Positions 9,779 through 18,189 of a DNA stretch of 64,000 nt are shown piece after piece; the stretch's first letter is position 1, and each line of letters starts with the position of its first letter. The stretch is taken from positions 5,392,862-5,456,861 of the forward strand of contig NZ_CP036349.1 in assembly GCF_007753265.1 (NCBI RefSeq), in the 5' to 3' direction. This stretch comes from Botrimarina mediterranea (GTDB taxonomy: Bacteria; Planctomycetota; Planctomycetia; Pirellulales; Lacipirellulaceae). The notes under the pieces were generated by a model. It was not told the DNA's origin and did not search any database. It saw only the letters and a list, made by a program, of their open reading frames with translations. The position numbers and the translations under genes were made by a program.

Positions 9779-11725
9779 CTAGTCCGCCATCAACGGATCA
9801 CTAGCCGCGTCGTCGCTCCCCTCCCCCGTCGCCCTCTCCCACGGCCAAGGCTTGATCGGTAGCGGAACACGGAGCGAGAGGTCGTCGGCGCCCTTGGGGA
9901 TCTTTGCGGTGAGGTTGGCGGCTTCGGTCTCGTCGTCCATCTCGTCGGTCCGAATCCCCTCAAAGACTTCGAACCCATACCCCAACGACTCGCCGTCGTT
10001 GCTGCCGTTGTCATCGACGCCGTTGAAGCCGAGCGAGTAGACAAGGAACCCGCCGTCGGTTCGGCGGTAGCTCAACGGATCGCCATAGACGGGATCGACC
10101 GGCGCTGTCGGTAGAACATCTGGCGCGAGGTCGTCGAGCGATTCGGGGTACTCGCCGTGCTCGGCGCGGTAGATGGCGAGGGCGATAGTCGTGCGAGTTA
10201 GAGCGCGATCGATTCGGTTGCGATCCTCGATCGCAAAATACTGTTCAAACCCAAAGAAAGACTGTGACTGAAGGACATCCGCCGCAAGCTCGCCGCGCGC
10301 GGCGGAGGTCCACATTCGGCCCAAGCCCGACGCCGTGCTCTGCACCCTCTCTTGAGCCGCACCAATCTCGGCGTCGATGGGCTGCAGAGCGATGCGACGA
10401 TCGCGACCATTTGTAATCTTCGCGGCGACAACCACCTGATCGTACATTGTATTGAACCGCCGGAGGACGACGTTCCAATCGACAGAGCATCGACACAGTG
10501 TTTGATGGACGAGCGCCGGTAGCGGCTCGGCCTGGAACGTCGTCATGCTCATGGTCCCGACTAGGCGTTCGCCGAGGTCACTGGAATTGGCGCAAGTTAT
10601 CACTTCATTCAAACAGTAGTAGCGTTCCCCGCTATCCATCGTGTCGCTCATTCGGCTGGCTGGTCCGATTGCATCAAACTCCTTCAGTAGCGCTCGCAAT
10701 TCGTCGGCGGGCGTCTCCAGATCCAGAGCAATCCGCCGAATTGCGGAAGCAGCCATCCCGTCGATGGCGTTGGCGACGAGTTGATCGATTACGAAAACAT
10801 CGTTGGCAAGGTGCGTCGCAAGCTTCATGATCGCCAGCCCGTCGCGACGCGCCGCCTGCCAATCTTGTTCGCCGATGTCGTAGAGCGTTCGCACCAGAAG
10901 TGTACGGGCGATCTGACGCGAACCCGTCATGGCGAAGATATCAAGCCAGTTGCTCGGATCGCGTTCCCCACGGATCCAGCCAGATTTCGGCAATGCCCAC
11001 TCCGGTCGATCAAGCCCCGCGACAATGGCATTGATCGTCTCGGCGTTCTCATGAAACCAGTCGGCTACGAACGGTAGATCGTTCTGTGACCAAGGCCGGT
11101 CAAGCATGCTGTCATAGTAAAACCGGGCTCGCTCGTCATTGGCGACCTCCTCCTCGCTTAAACGCCAGAAGTCTTCATCCGAGATGCCGCAGCAGTCGTC
11201 ATCCCATGGCTCTACTACAGACTCATCAACTTCTGAATCGTTGCCGCCGCTTCCGATGTTCACGATCTCTATGTCCGCAGGACGCGGGACTCGCTCTCGA
11301 TAGAGTCGCACTGCCCCAATTCTCACTTCCTTCGAGAACAGTGAAGGAATCGCTCGGGTTTCATCCGGCGGCCACGCAGCGCCAATCTTGTCGAAGACAA
11401 GCTTGAGATTGTCCTTCTCGGACGGCTCGAGTTTGTCGAACTCCTCGATATCCATCGACTCCAGCAACGGCACGGCCGCGTTCGTCTCCGGCGTCACGCC
11501 CTTCATCGCGTCGGCCAGCAGCACCGCGGCGTAGTCGGGCAGGCCGTCTTTGCCGAGCGGCGTTGTCAGGTGCGTTGTCGCTTTGCTGACGATGATCGGC
11601 GGGTTGGGGCCCACCGTCGCGTAGAGGCAGTAACCGAAGACGATCAGAATCGTCACGATCAGCAGCCAGAACGGCAGCATCGATCGCTTCGTGCGGCGGT
11701 GACGGTCGAGGGGCGAATCGAACAT
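9779..11725 (-). CDS. Large membrane-anchored hypothetical protein
   Basis: The product has 648 residues from the ATG at 11725 (a GTG nine codons earlier is possible). A single membrane helix near the N-terminus (MLPFWLLIVTILIVFGYCLY) is followed by a large soluble part, presumably extracytoplasmic. The C-terminal part (about 525-590) has IALAIYRAEHGEYPESLDDL, then PVDPVYGDPLSYRRTDGGFL and VYSLGFNGVDDNG. This resembles the end of type II secretion pseudopilin GspG and a recurring planctomycete module. An acidic segment with DDDCCGISDEDFW lies near residue 195. I do not recognise an enzymatic domain. It is convergent with the chemoreceptor and downstream of the glycosyltransferase on the same strand, with a 44-base gap, so the two may be cotranscribed. 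Confidence 0.85.
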   Translation of the reverse strand: MFDSPLDRHRRTKRSMLPFWLLIVTILIVFGYCLYATVGPNPPIIVSKATTHLTTPLGKDGLPDYAAVLLADAMKGVTPETNAAVPLLESMDIEEFDKLEPSEKDNLKLVFDKIGAAWPPDETRAIPSLFSKEVRIGAVRLYRERVPRPADIEIVNIGSGGNDSEVDESVVEPWDDDCCGISDEDFWRLSEEEVANDERARFYYDSMLDRPWSQNDLPFVADWFHENAETINAIVAGLDRPEWALPKSGWIRGERDPSNWLDIFAMTGSRQIARTLLVRTLYDIGEQDWQAARRDGLAIMKLATHLANDVFVIDQLVANAIDGMAASAIRRIALDLETPADELRALLKEFDAIGPASRMSDTMDSGERYYCLNEVITCANSSDLGERLVGTMSMTTFQAEPLPALVHQTLCRCSVDWNVVLRRFNTMYDQVVVAAKITNGRDRRIALQPIDAEIGAAQERVQSTASGLGRMWTSAARGELAADVLQSQSFFGFEQYFAIEDRNRIDRALTRTTIALAIYRAEHGEYPESLDDLAPDVLPTAPVDPVYGDPLSYRRTDGGFLVYSLGFNGVDDNGSNDGESLGYGFEVFEGIRTDEMDDETEAANLTAKIPKGADDLSLRVPLPIKPWPWERATGEGSDDAASDPLMAD

Positions 11726-11769
11726 GCCCGCACTGTAATCGAACCTCCGCACGGCGGCTCAACAAAACC

Positions 11770-12765
11770 TCACGCCGCTCGCGGCTGCGCGGCGCCGCTC
11801 GCCACGCAATCGAACTCCCGCCAATCCGGCAACACCGGCAACCGCTCGCGCCGCCCCGTCGCAACGGCAATCGCTCCACGCAAAGCTGTCTCCGCGGCGA
11901 TGCGCCAGCTGCTCGGCGCCAACGGCTTGTCGGCGACGAGCCGCTGCACCCACTTCATCGCCACGCCGACGCGTCCGTCGCGGGCCGCTTGACGGGCCCA
12001 CTTGCCGCGCGGGTCGGAGAGCGGGCGCTGCGACGCTTCACGCTCGGGGAGCGGCGGCAGGCCGCGCTCGGCGCGGGCTTCGCGCAGCAAGCGCGCGAGC
12101 CGCTGCTGTTGCTCGGCGCGCTTCGTCCAGCAAACCGAGTTGGCGTGCAATCGATAACGCACCAACGGTTCGGCGAGGTTCGCCAGCCGACCTTCGCGCG
12201 CGAGCCGTAGCCAGAGGTCGGCGTCCTCAACCCACTCGTACGCGCTGCGATAGCCGCCCGCGGCGAGCACGGCGTCGCGCCGCACGAGCACGGTTGGGTG
12301 CGCGATCGGCGCGTCGCCGGCTAACAGCGCGTTCTCAATGGCCTGGTGCTCCGTCACACACGGCAGCGTCCGCAGCACGTCCCCCTCGGGGTCGATCGTC
12401 GTGACCGCCGAGCCGACGACCGTCGTCTCGGGGCGGCGTCGCACGAAGTCGAGCTGCGTCTTGAACCGGTGCGGCAACGCGATGTCGTCGCCATCGAGCC
12501 GTGCAACCCAATCGGCCCGCGCTTCGGCGAGCCCGCGGTTGAGCGCCGCAACGATGCCGCCGTTGGGCTGATCGATGATCCGAAAGCGCTGGTCCGCCGC
12601 GGCGTAGTCACGGAGGATGTCGAGCGAGCCATCGGTCGACCCATCGTTGACACAGACCGCCTCCCAAGTGGCGAACGACTGCCAACGCAAACTGGCCAGC
12701 GTCTCGCGCAGGTAGCGCTCGCCGTTGTAGACGGGCAGGACAACGCTGATCGCGGGGCGTGGCAT
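11770..12765 (-). CDS. Family 2 glycosyltransferase
   Basis: The product has 331 residues. It has the GT-A fold of GT2 enzymes, which move a sugar from a nucleotide-sugar to an acceptor, usually for cell-surface glycans. Seen: ISVVLPVYNGERYLRETL at the N-terminus, VNDGSTDGSLDIL (about 38-50), the metal/nucleotide site WVARLDGDDIALPHR (about 88-102) and a later WVEDADLWLRLA. The ORF runs far upstream, but the ATG at 12765 gives the standard N-terminus. No membrane segment is clear. Acceptor and donor cannot be assigned; ugd at 4612 could supply UDP-glucuronate, but it is not linked. Confidence 0.93.
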   Translation of the reverse strand: MPRPAISVVLPVYNGERYLRETLASLRWQSFATWEAVCVNDGSTDGSLDILRDYAAADQRFRIIDQPNGGIVAALNRGLAEARADWVARLDGDDIALPHRFKTQLDFVRRRPETTVVGSAVTTIDPEGDVLRTLPCVTEHQAIENALLAGDAPIAHPTVLVRRDAVLAAGGYRSAYEWVEDADLWLRLAREGRLANLAEPLVRYRLHANSVCWTKRAEQQQRLARLLREARAERGLPPLPEREASQRPLSDPRGKWARQAARDGRVGVAMKWVQRLVADKPLAPSSWRIAAETALRGAIAVATGRRERLPVLPDWREFDCVASGAAQPRAA

Positions 12766-12842
12766 GCTGGGGAGTCTCGCAATCGATGGATTCGAATACG
12801 TTGCGTAGCACTTTGGACCGAAACGGAACAACCCGAGTTCCC

Positions 12843-12872
12843 TGTGGGAGGCGTCTCCAGACCCCTCCCACA
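12843..12872. repeat. Palindromic repeat, family A, short copy
   Basis: Compact inverted repeat TGTGGGAGG...CCTCCCACA around GCGTCTCCAGAC. It is the outer part of the larger family A palindrome found at 15844, 25877 and 36359, lacking the central segment. It lies between the divergent glycosyltransferase and yjbQ genes. Confidence 0.7.
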
Positions 12873-12942
12873 ACAGCCACGCAGCGGCCGCGTTCGATGT
12901 GGTAAGATTGCCTCGACACCTCACGCTAGCACCGCCCGCATC

Positions 12943-13362
12943 ATGCCCTGGTCCCAGACGACGCTCGACCTGCCGCCGCTGCCGCGGGGGTTTCATCTCT
13001 TCACCCGGCGTGTCGTCGAGGCGTTGCCGCAGATCAGTGAGACGAAGGTCGGCCTGCTGCACGTGTTCATCCAGCACACCTCGGCGAGCCTGACACTCAA
13101 CGAGAACGCCGACCCGGACGTGCGACACGACCTTGAACAAGCGTTCAACCACCTCGCGCCGGAGACGTTCCCGCACACGCACACCTGCGAGGGGCCCGAC
13201 GACATGCCGGCCCACGTGAAGGCGTCGCTGCTGGGCGCCAGCCTGTCGATCCCCGTGTGTGATGGGCGGCTGGCGCTCGGCACGTGGCAAGGGATCACGT
13301 TGTGTGAACACCGCAACCATGCCGGCGGCCGCAGGCTGGTTCTCACACTGTCGGGCGATTAA
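12943..13362 (+). CDS. yjbQ: YjbQ/UPF0047 family protein
   Basis: The product has 139 residues, the normal family length. Seen: LLHVFIQHTSASLTLNENAD (about 44-63), then DVRHDLEQAFN, HTCEGPDDMPAHVKASLLG and the closing GTWQGITLCEHRNHAGGR. The conserved His, Asn and Glu residues of the family are all present. E. coli YjbQ has a weak thiamine-phosphate synthase activity, but the physiological role of most members is unclear. The ATG at 12943 is chosen because upstream sequence in this frame is antisense to the glycosyltransferase. Confidence 0.93.
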   Translation: MPWSQTTLDLPPLPRGFHLFTRRVVEALPQISETKVGLLHVFIQHTSASLTLNENADPDVRHDLEQAFNHLAPETFPHTHTCEGPDDMPAHVKASLLGASLSIPVCDGRLALGTWQGITLCEHRNHAGGRRLVLTLSGD

Positions 13363-13426
13363 CCTCGGGAGTCCGAGGCTCTTCGTTCGCGGATTACTTT
13401 ACTCCCCCGATAGGAACGCACCCCTG

Positions 13427-14173
13427 ATGTACCGAACTCTCGCTGGCTGCGCCCTGCTCGCCTGTGCTTCGTTGGCGACAGCCCAGGACGGGGCAGGTGA
13501 CTCCGCCGTCTTCGTCCCCGACAACGCTCTGACACCCAACAGCACGACGGCGGTCGAAGCGTCGGGTGACAATGAATTGCCGATCGCGACCACGCCCTCC
13601 GAAGCGAACGGCTGGACGAAGCTGTTCAACGGCAAGGACCTCACCGGCTGGACCGCCAGCGAGAACAAGGACACCTTCAAGGTCGAGGATGGCCTGATCG
13701 TCGTGCACGGCGATCGCTCGCACCTCTTCTACACCGGCGACGTCAACGACGGAGAGTTCAAGGACTTCGAGCTGTGGGTCGAGGTGCAGACCGAGCCGCA
13801 AGCCAACTCGGGCGTCTACTTCCACACCGAGTACCAAGAGACCGACTGGCCGATGAAGGGCTACGAGGTGCAGGTCAACCAGTCGCACGGCGACCCGCGC
13901 AAGACGGGCGGCCTCTACGGCATCGTTGACGTGATGGACGTGTCACCCGTCGAGGACGGCGACTGGTACGTCGAGCACATCACCGTCAAAGGCAAGCACA
14001 TCACGGTGCGCGTCAACGGCAAGGTGACCGTCGATTACACCGAGCCCGAAGGCGTCGAGCGCGAAGGCCGCATGGCGGGCCGCAAGATCGACAAGGGGAC
14101 GTTCGCCCTTCAGGGCCACGACCCAGGGAGCGTGGTCCGCTTCCGCCAGATTTGGGTGAAGCCGTTGGACTGA
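13427..14173 (+). CDS. Secreted DUF1080 protein
   Basis: The product has 248 residues. Signal peptide MYRTLAGCALLACASLATAQ (cleavage probably after ATA) is followed by a low-complexity linker and then a DUF1080 domain at about 58-248. That domain is a concanavalin/LamG-like fold with WTKLFNGKDLTGW, FELWVEVQTEPQANSGVYFH and the C-terminal FALQGHDPGSVVRFRQIWVK. Some relatives act on 3-keto-glucosides, which is why databases call this the 3-keto-disaccharide hydrolase domain; the exact substrate here is unknown. Planctomycetes carry many such secreted proteins for glycan use. The ATG at 13427 gives a clean signal peptide. It is followed by a repeat-rich spacer. Confidence 0.93.
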   Translation: MYRTLAGCALLACASLATAQDGAGDSAVFVPDNALTPNSTTAVEASGDNELPIATTPSEANGWTKLFNGKDLTGWTASENKDTFKVEDGLIVVHGDRSHLFYTGDVNDGEFKDFELWVEVQTEPQANSGVYFHTEYQETDWPMKGYEVQVNQSHGDPRKTGGLYGIVDVMDVSPVEDGDWYVEHITVKGKHITVRVNGKVTVDYTEPEGVEREGRMAGRKIDKGTFALQGHDPGSVVRFRQIWVKPLD

Positions 14174-14336
14174 AGAGGGAGGGGCTAGGGATTAGGAATT
14201 GAGGGGCTGAGGGAAAGACCGGAGGCCGCTCGCGCGTCCCCTCGTCCCCCGTCCCTCAACCCCTCGTCCCTCTAGAATCCGCGCCAGCGGTGTCACCAGG
14301 GCTACAGGGTTTTTTGTTAACTTTTGTGCAAAAGGC

Positions 14337-14365
14337 CTGACAGACAGCCATCCGCCAACTATCTT
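14337..14365 (+). promoter_or_regulatory. Sigma-70-type promoter of a candidate ncRNA
   Basis: -35 CTGACA (14337-14342), exactly 17 bases, then -10 TATCTT (14360-14365). The predicted start falls at about 14371-14373, right where the first RNA hairpin begins. An A/T-rich stretch (TTTTTTGTTAAC, 14310-14321) lies just upstream like an UP element. Confidence 0.65.
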
Positions 14366-14370
14366 CGCGT

Positions 14371-14603
14371 TCAGACGCGGACCGGAACCCGCTTTGTTGA
14401 CCACTGTGATAACGGTCCACGTCTGACCCAGCTCCGGGGTGCAATGCCCCGGAGAAGCGAAACACTCTGCGGAATCAGCTTTGACTGTTCCTCAATGAGC
14501 CCTCGTCGGTTCTGCAGAGTGGAGTACGGCGCACACTCAAGTACGGCATCTCTGATACGACTCGCCCCGGGCAGGCCAGCAGGCTTGTCCGGGGTTTTCG
14601 TTT
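14371..14603 (+). ncRNA. Candidate structured non-coding RNA
   Basis: About 233 bases with no credible ORF but strong RNA structure. Hairpin 1: TCAGACGCGGACCG (14371-14384) pairs with 14413-14426 over 13 of 14 positions. Hairpin 2: CTCCGGGG (14432-14439) pairs with 14447-14454. Hairpin 3: CACTCTGCGGAATC (14463-14476) pairs with 14508-14521, all 14 positions including G-U. Terminator: CCCCGGGCAGGCC (14565-14577) pairs with 14582-14594 around loop AGCA, then TTTTCGTTT. A sigma-70-like promoter sits directly upstream. I could not match it to 6S, tmRNA, RNase P, SRP or a known riboswitch from memory. The next gene downstream runs the other way, so this is not a leader but probably a free small RNA. 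An ORF at 14324-14779 crosses it and is regarded as chance. Confidence 0.65.
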
Positions 14604-14726
14604 CGCCAGCGTGTCCCCTCCGGTTGGTAATGCTGCTTGGCGACGCTACTGGGACGCCGCTTCACCAGGGAGAGTTCCCAATCGATCTCCCGCGCCCACG
14701 GCTCAGACGCTCACGAATCGGCGCCG

Positions 14727-15809
14727 CTAGACAGTCGCCGCCCGCGATAGCATCGCCTCGGCGGCGGCTAGGCCGCTGAGGTAGGCCCCTTCGACCCGCG
14801 GGCCCCCGCACCAGTCGCCGGCGGCGTACAGGCCAAGGGCCTGATCGGAGATGGCTCGGGCGGCCAACGGGTTCTCCGGGAGGGCGAAACGCCAACGGTG
14901 GGCCTCGGCGTAGGCGACCGGCTGGGGAGGGAGCCCCAGGGCCTTCCAGAAGGCCTCTAGGAGGCCTTCTAAGGCCCGTTCAGGGGTGATGGCGTGGTTT
15001 GACTCAGTCCACGCCGGCGAGCCATGCAGGACCCACTGAGAGCCTCCTACGGGCCCTTCCGAGGCGCCCTCCGAACGGGCCGGTTTGGACCCCTCCCGGG
15101 CGAACCAGCTCAGCGCCGTGGCCTCGGGCGGACCGTTCACAAACGCGCCATCGATCTCCGTCGCAATCGGGCCGTCGAAGGCGACCATCGCCGCCCAACA
15201 GCCCGACATCCGCACGCTTTTGGCGGCGTTCGACAGGGCGGGTGACGGGGTCAGCAGCTCGGCCGCCTGGGGCGCCGGGGCGGTCACCAGGACCTTGGCG
15301 AAGTCGCCCAGCGGCTCGCCCGATTCCGCCGCTAGGCGCCAACGGCCATCGCCCCGCTTGAGTGGCGCGACCCGTACACCGGTCGTTACTCGGCCGCCCG
15401 CGGCGGCGACGTCGTCGGCCAGCCGCCCCGCGATCGCGTTCATCCCGGGGACGCCGACGTAGCGTTGCTTCGCCTGCGGCGGGTCGGCCAAGCGGCAGGC
15501 GTCCAGGTCGCAGTCGATTACCGCCAGCCGCCCCGTCCACTCGGCCGCCAGGCCGGCGGCGACCCAATCGGCGACCTGCGCAGCGAACTTGTCAGACTCA
15601 CAAGTGAAGTACTGCGCGCCGTGATCGAACTGCCGGCCACCACCAGCGAGAGCATCGTCCCGCCGCGTCGAGACCCGCCCGCCAACGCCGCGACCTTTAT
15701 CAAAGACCTGCACTGACGCCCCCGCCCGAGCGAGCACACGCGCCGCGGCAAGGCCGGCGATACCGGCGCCGATGATGGCGATGGCGTCTTGGTCAGTCGG
15801 TGCGGACAT
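14727..15809 (-). CDS. FAD-dependent oxidoreductase (renalase-like amine oxidase fold)
   Basis: The product has 360 residues. The N-terminal dinucleotide-binding motif is IAIIGAGIAGLAAARVLARA, followed by VFDKGRGVGGRVSTRR (about 33-52), the GG motif of FAD-dependent amine oxidases. FDHGAQYFTCES and a C-terminal FAD-binding end LGLYAAGDWCGGPRVEGAYL with LSGLAAAEAML complete the fold. It resembles the bacterial renalase/NAD(P)-dependent oxidoreductase group. The substrate is unknown. There is no signal peptide, so it is cytoplasmic. The ATG at 15809 is preferred over one eight codons upstream because it is closer to the Rossmann motif. It is divergent from coaX, and a family A palindrome fills the spacer. 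Confidence 0.88.
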   Translation of the reverse strand: MSAPTDQDAIAIIGAGIAGLAAARVLARAGASVQVFDKGRGVGGRVSTRRDDALAGGGRQFDHGAQYFTCESDKFAAQVADWVAAGLAAEWTGRLAVIDCDLDACRLADPPQAKQRYVGVPGMNAIAGRLADDVAAAGGRVTTGVRVAPLKRGDGRWRLAAESGEPLGDFAKVLVTAPAPQAAELLTPSPALSNAAKSVRMSGCWAAMVAFDGPIATEIDGAFVNGPPEATALSWFAREGSKPARSEGASEGPVGGSQWVLHGSPAWTESNHAITPERALEGLLEAFWKALGLPPQPVAYAEAHRWRFALPENPLAARAISDQALGLYAAGDWCGGPRVEGAYLSGLAAAEAMLSRAATV

Positions 15810-15843
15810 TCGGGGCTCGGGACGTTGACGCAAACAGAATCCC

Positions 15844-15928
15844 TGTAGGAGGCGTCTCCGACGCCGATTACGGCATCCACCCCAAAGCGGCGTGGTGCGC
15901 GAAATCGGCGTCGGCGACGCCTCCTACA
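15844..15928. repeat. Palindromic repeat, family A
   Basis: An 85-bp palindrome whose left arm begins TGTAGGAGGCGTCTCCGACG and ends with GCCGATTACG; the right arm mirrors it with two or three changes. The central loop contains CCACCCCAAAGCGGCGTGGT. Near-identical arms occur at 25877-25963 and 36359-36443. It sits between the divergent FAD oxidoreductase and coaX genes. Confidence 0.88.
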
Positions 15929-16005
15929 GAACAATGGCTTACTAGCCTAGTCGTCCCAGTGGGGGCAAGAAAGCGACCAGCCTGCCGTGGTATCGTAGGG
16001 GCATC

Positions 16006-16860
16006 GTGAGCACTACCGAAAACACCACTGGCCTCCTAGCCATCGACATCGGCAACAGCCGCGTCAAGCTCGGCTTGTTCGCCGAAGCGGCGTCGTCCTG
16101 CATCGCCGAGGCGCAAGGCGCGACGCTGCCGATCGCTGCGCCGCTCCTCCCCGAGCCCGCCGAGACGCTGACCGGTTCGCTCAGCGACCTCTGCGCGGGC
16201 GCTTTGCGGGATTGGCTTCATGCCATCGGCGATAGCCGGCCGCGCGTCGCTTTGGCGAGCGTGTCGCGCCCCGCCGAGGCGGCGATCGCGTCGCTCCTCG
16301 ATGGCTTCGTCGTGCAGCGACTGGCGAGCGAGACGGCGCCAATCGTCTTGCGAGTGGACGAGCCGTCGCGCATCGGCGTCGACCGCGTCATGGCCGCCAT
16401 CGCCGCCAATCGGTTGCGTCACGAGGGCCGGCCCGCAATCGTCATCGACGTTGGCACCGCGATCACTGTCGATCTCATCGCTACTGACGGAGCGCTCGAA
16501 GGCGGCGCCATCCTGCCGGGCCCAACGCTCGCCGCCCGCGCGCTCGCCGAGAAGACCGATCGACTTCCTGACATCCAGTTCGGCGACCTCGACGAATCAC
16601 CCGACGCGGTAGGCCGCTCCACCGAACCCGCGATCCGTGCCGGCGTCTTCTGGGGCGCGGTCGGCGCGATCCGCGAACTCATCGCCCGCCAACGCGACCG
16701 ACTCACCGCCCCGCCGCAGGTGTTCTTCACCGGCGGCGCGGCGCCGTCGATCGCGCGGCTGATCGGCGGCCCCGACCTGTCGGTGCGATACATCCCCCAC
16801 CTGACGCTCGCCGGCATCGCCATCGCCGCCGACACGTTGAAGGCAGAAGCCGCGTCGTGA
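16006..16860 (+). CDS. coaX: Type III pantothenate kinase
   Basis: The product has 284 residues. It phosphorylates pantothenate, the first step of coenzyme A synthesis; type III enzymes need a monovalent cation and are not feedback-inhibited. Seen: the ASKHA phosphate-1 motif LLAIDIGNSRVKLGLF at the N-terminus, RIGVDRVMAAIAA (about 124-136), IVIDVGTAITVDLI (about 145-158) and GGAILPGPTLAARAL (about 166-180). The start is GTG at 16006. The final GTGA overlaps the start of the next gene by four bases, so the two are translationally coupled, an arrangement I believe is common in planctomycetes. Confidence 0.94.
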   Translation: MSTTENTTGLLAIDIGNSRVKLGLFAEAASSCIAEAQGATLPIAAPLLPEPAETLTGSLSDLCAGALRDWLHAIGDSRPRVALASVSRPAEAAIASLLDGFVVQRLASETAPIVLRVDEPSRIGVDRVMAAIAANRLRHEGRPAIVIDVGTAITVDLIATDGALEGGAILPGPTLAARALAEKTDRLPDIQFGDLDESPDAVGRSTEPAIRAGVFWGAVGAIRELIARQRDRLTAPPQVFFTGGAAPSIARLIGGPDLSVRYIPHLTLAGIAIAADTLKAEAAS

Positions 16861-18092
16861 ACAACGACCCACCCCGGCAGTTTGAGCCGCGGCCGCCAGG
16901 AAGCGGCGTTCAAAGCGGCGCAGCAGCGCAAGTCCGCGTCCTTACGCCCGCCGGCCGCGGCGCGATCGCCGTCGTCGAAGTCGTCGGCGACAACGCCGCG
17001 ACGCTCGTCGATCACTGGTTCGAAGGATCGCAACCCCTTGCCGAAGCGCCGATCGACGCCATCCGCTTCGGCCGTTGGCGTCGCGCCGAGGACGACGCGC
17101 CGGGCGAGGAGCTCGTCGTCGTCCGCACCGCCGAAGACCGCGTCGAAGTCCACTGCCACGGCGGCGTCGCCGCGTCCGCAGCGATTATGGCGTCAATTGA
17201 GTCGTCGGCGCTAGCCGCGGGTGACGCCTGTCGAACGGCGCCTCACCCGCGGCTAGCGCCGACGGCTCACCTTGGTAGCGAACTACGTCTAGCGCTCTCG
17301 AACGCACCGACCGAGCGCGTCGCGGGGGTTCTGCTCGACCAACTCGGCGGGGCGCTCGAAGCCGCGTTGCATTCGGTGGTTCAACTCGTCCGTGAAGGCG
17401 AGACGGAACGCGCGATTGAACTCATCGACGACCTGCTAAGCCGCGAGCGGCTGGGCGTCCATCTGACGCGGCCGTGGCGTGTCGTGATTGCCGGCGCGCC
17501 GAACGTCGGCAAGAGCAGCCTGATCAACGCGCTGGTGGGTTACGACCGCGCGATCGTCTTCGACCAGCCCGGCACGACGCGCGACGTGGTCACCGCCGCG
17601 ACCGCCATCGGCGGCTGGCCGGCGACGCTCGCCGACACGGCCGGCGTCCGCGCGACCAACGACGCGCTCGAGGCCGCCGGCGTCGAGCTCGCGCTCGCGA
17701 CGCTCCGTTCGGCCGATATCGTCGTCGTCGCGCGCGAGGCCGCGACGTTCGATTCAGCGGAGTCGATCACGCTGCACGATTCACTGCTGAGAGAAGTTTC
17801 GCCCGACGCCGCGATCGTCGAAGTCGCCACCAAGGCCGACCTCGCGCCCGCGGGCGAGACGATCCCGCCCACCGTCGTTGCGACCGACGCCCCGCACGGC
17901 GTTGGGGTTCCTGAACTCCTCGCCGCCATCGAGCGAGCCATGGGCGTCGCCGAACCCGACCACGGCGTCGCCGTCGTCATCGGCCCGTGGCGTTACGACG
18001 TCTTGCGGCAGGTCCGCGCGGCGCTGGCGAATCTCGATGTTGCAGCGGCGCAGCAAGCGGCGCCCGCGCTGCTAGCCCCTGCGAAACCTTGA
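16857..18092 (+). CDS. MnmE/TrmE-like GTPase, divergent, with an in-frame palindromic insert
   Basis: The product has 411 residues. It has an MnmE-like N-domain (VRVLTPAGRGAIAVVEVVG, then VEVHCHGGVAASAAI) and a central G domain with G1 AGAPNVGKSS (about 213-222), a switch region with PGTTRDVV, G3 DTAG and G4 TKAD. True MnmE modifies wobble uridine of tRNAs with MnmG and ends in a C-(I/L/V)-G-K motif. Here the C-terminus is ALLAPAKP with no cysteine, so it cannot do the usual chemistry and is best called a TrmE-like paralogue. Residues about 115-138 are encoded by a 72-bp palindromic repeat (17198-17269). The GTG start overlaps the coaX stop. Confidence 0.85.
   Translation: MNNDPPRQFEPRPPGSGVQSGAAAQVRVLTPAGRGAIAVVEVVGDNAATLVDHWFEGSQPLAEAPIDAIRFGRWRRAEDDAPGEELVVVRTAEDRVEVHCHGGVAASAAIMASIESSALAAGDACRTAPHPRLAPTAHLGSELRLALSNAPTERVAGVLLDQLGGALEAALHSVVQLVREGETERAIELIDDLLSRERLGVHLTRPWRVVIAGAPNVGKSSLINALVGYDRAIVFDQPGTTRDVVTAATAIGGWPATLADTAGVRATNDALEAAGVELALATLRSADIVVVAREAATFDSAESITLHDSLLREVSPDAAIVEVATKADLAPAGETIPPTVVATDAPHGVGVPELLAAIERAMGVAEPDHGVAVVIGPWRYDVLRQVRAALANLDVAAAQQAAPALLAPAKP
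17198..17269. repeat. Palindromic repeat, family C, inside a coding region
   Basis: Arms 17198-17224 and 17243-17269 are inverted copies of TGAGTCGTCGGCGCTAGCCG plus seven further bases, with one mismatch and an 18-base loop. The total of 72 bp is exactly 24 codons, so the host reading frame is kept. A single arm of the same repeat (TGAGCCGTCGGCGCTAGCCG...) occurs at 23661-23683. Confidence 0.88.
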
Positions 18093-18189
18093 CGGTTGCG
18101 CGAAAGATTCCGCGCCACGGCGGTCGATGGTAGAGGGCGTGTCGTCGCGCCGCTGCGCGCCAACTCCTCTGGACCACGAGGTCGCCCCG

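Noticed and set aside
14324-14779. 151-codon ORF over the candidate ncRNA
   Set aside because: Its content is unlike any protein I know, it overlaps the strong terminator and it runs into the convergent oxidoreductase gene; the RNA structure explains the region better.
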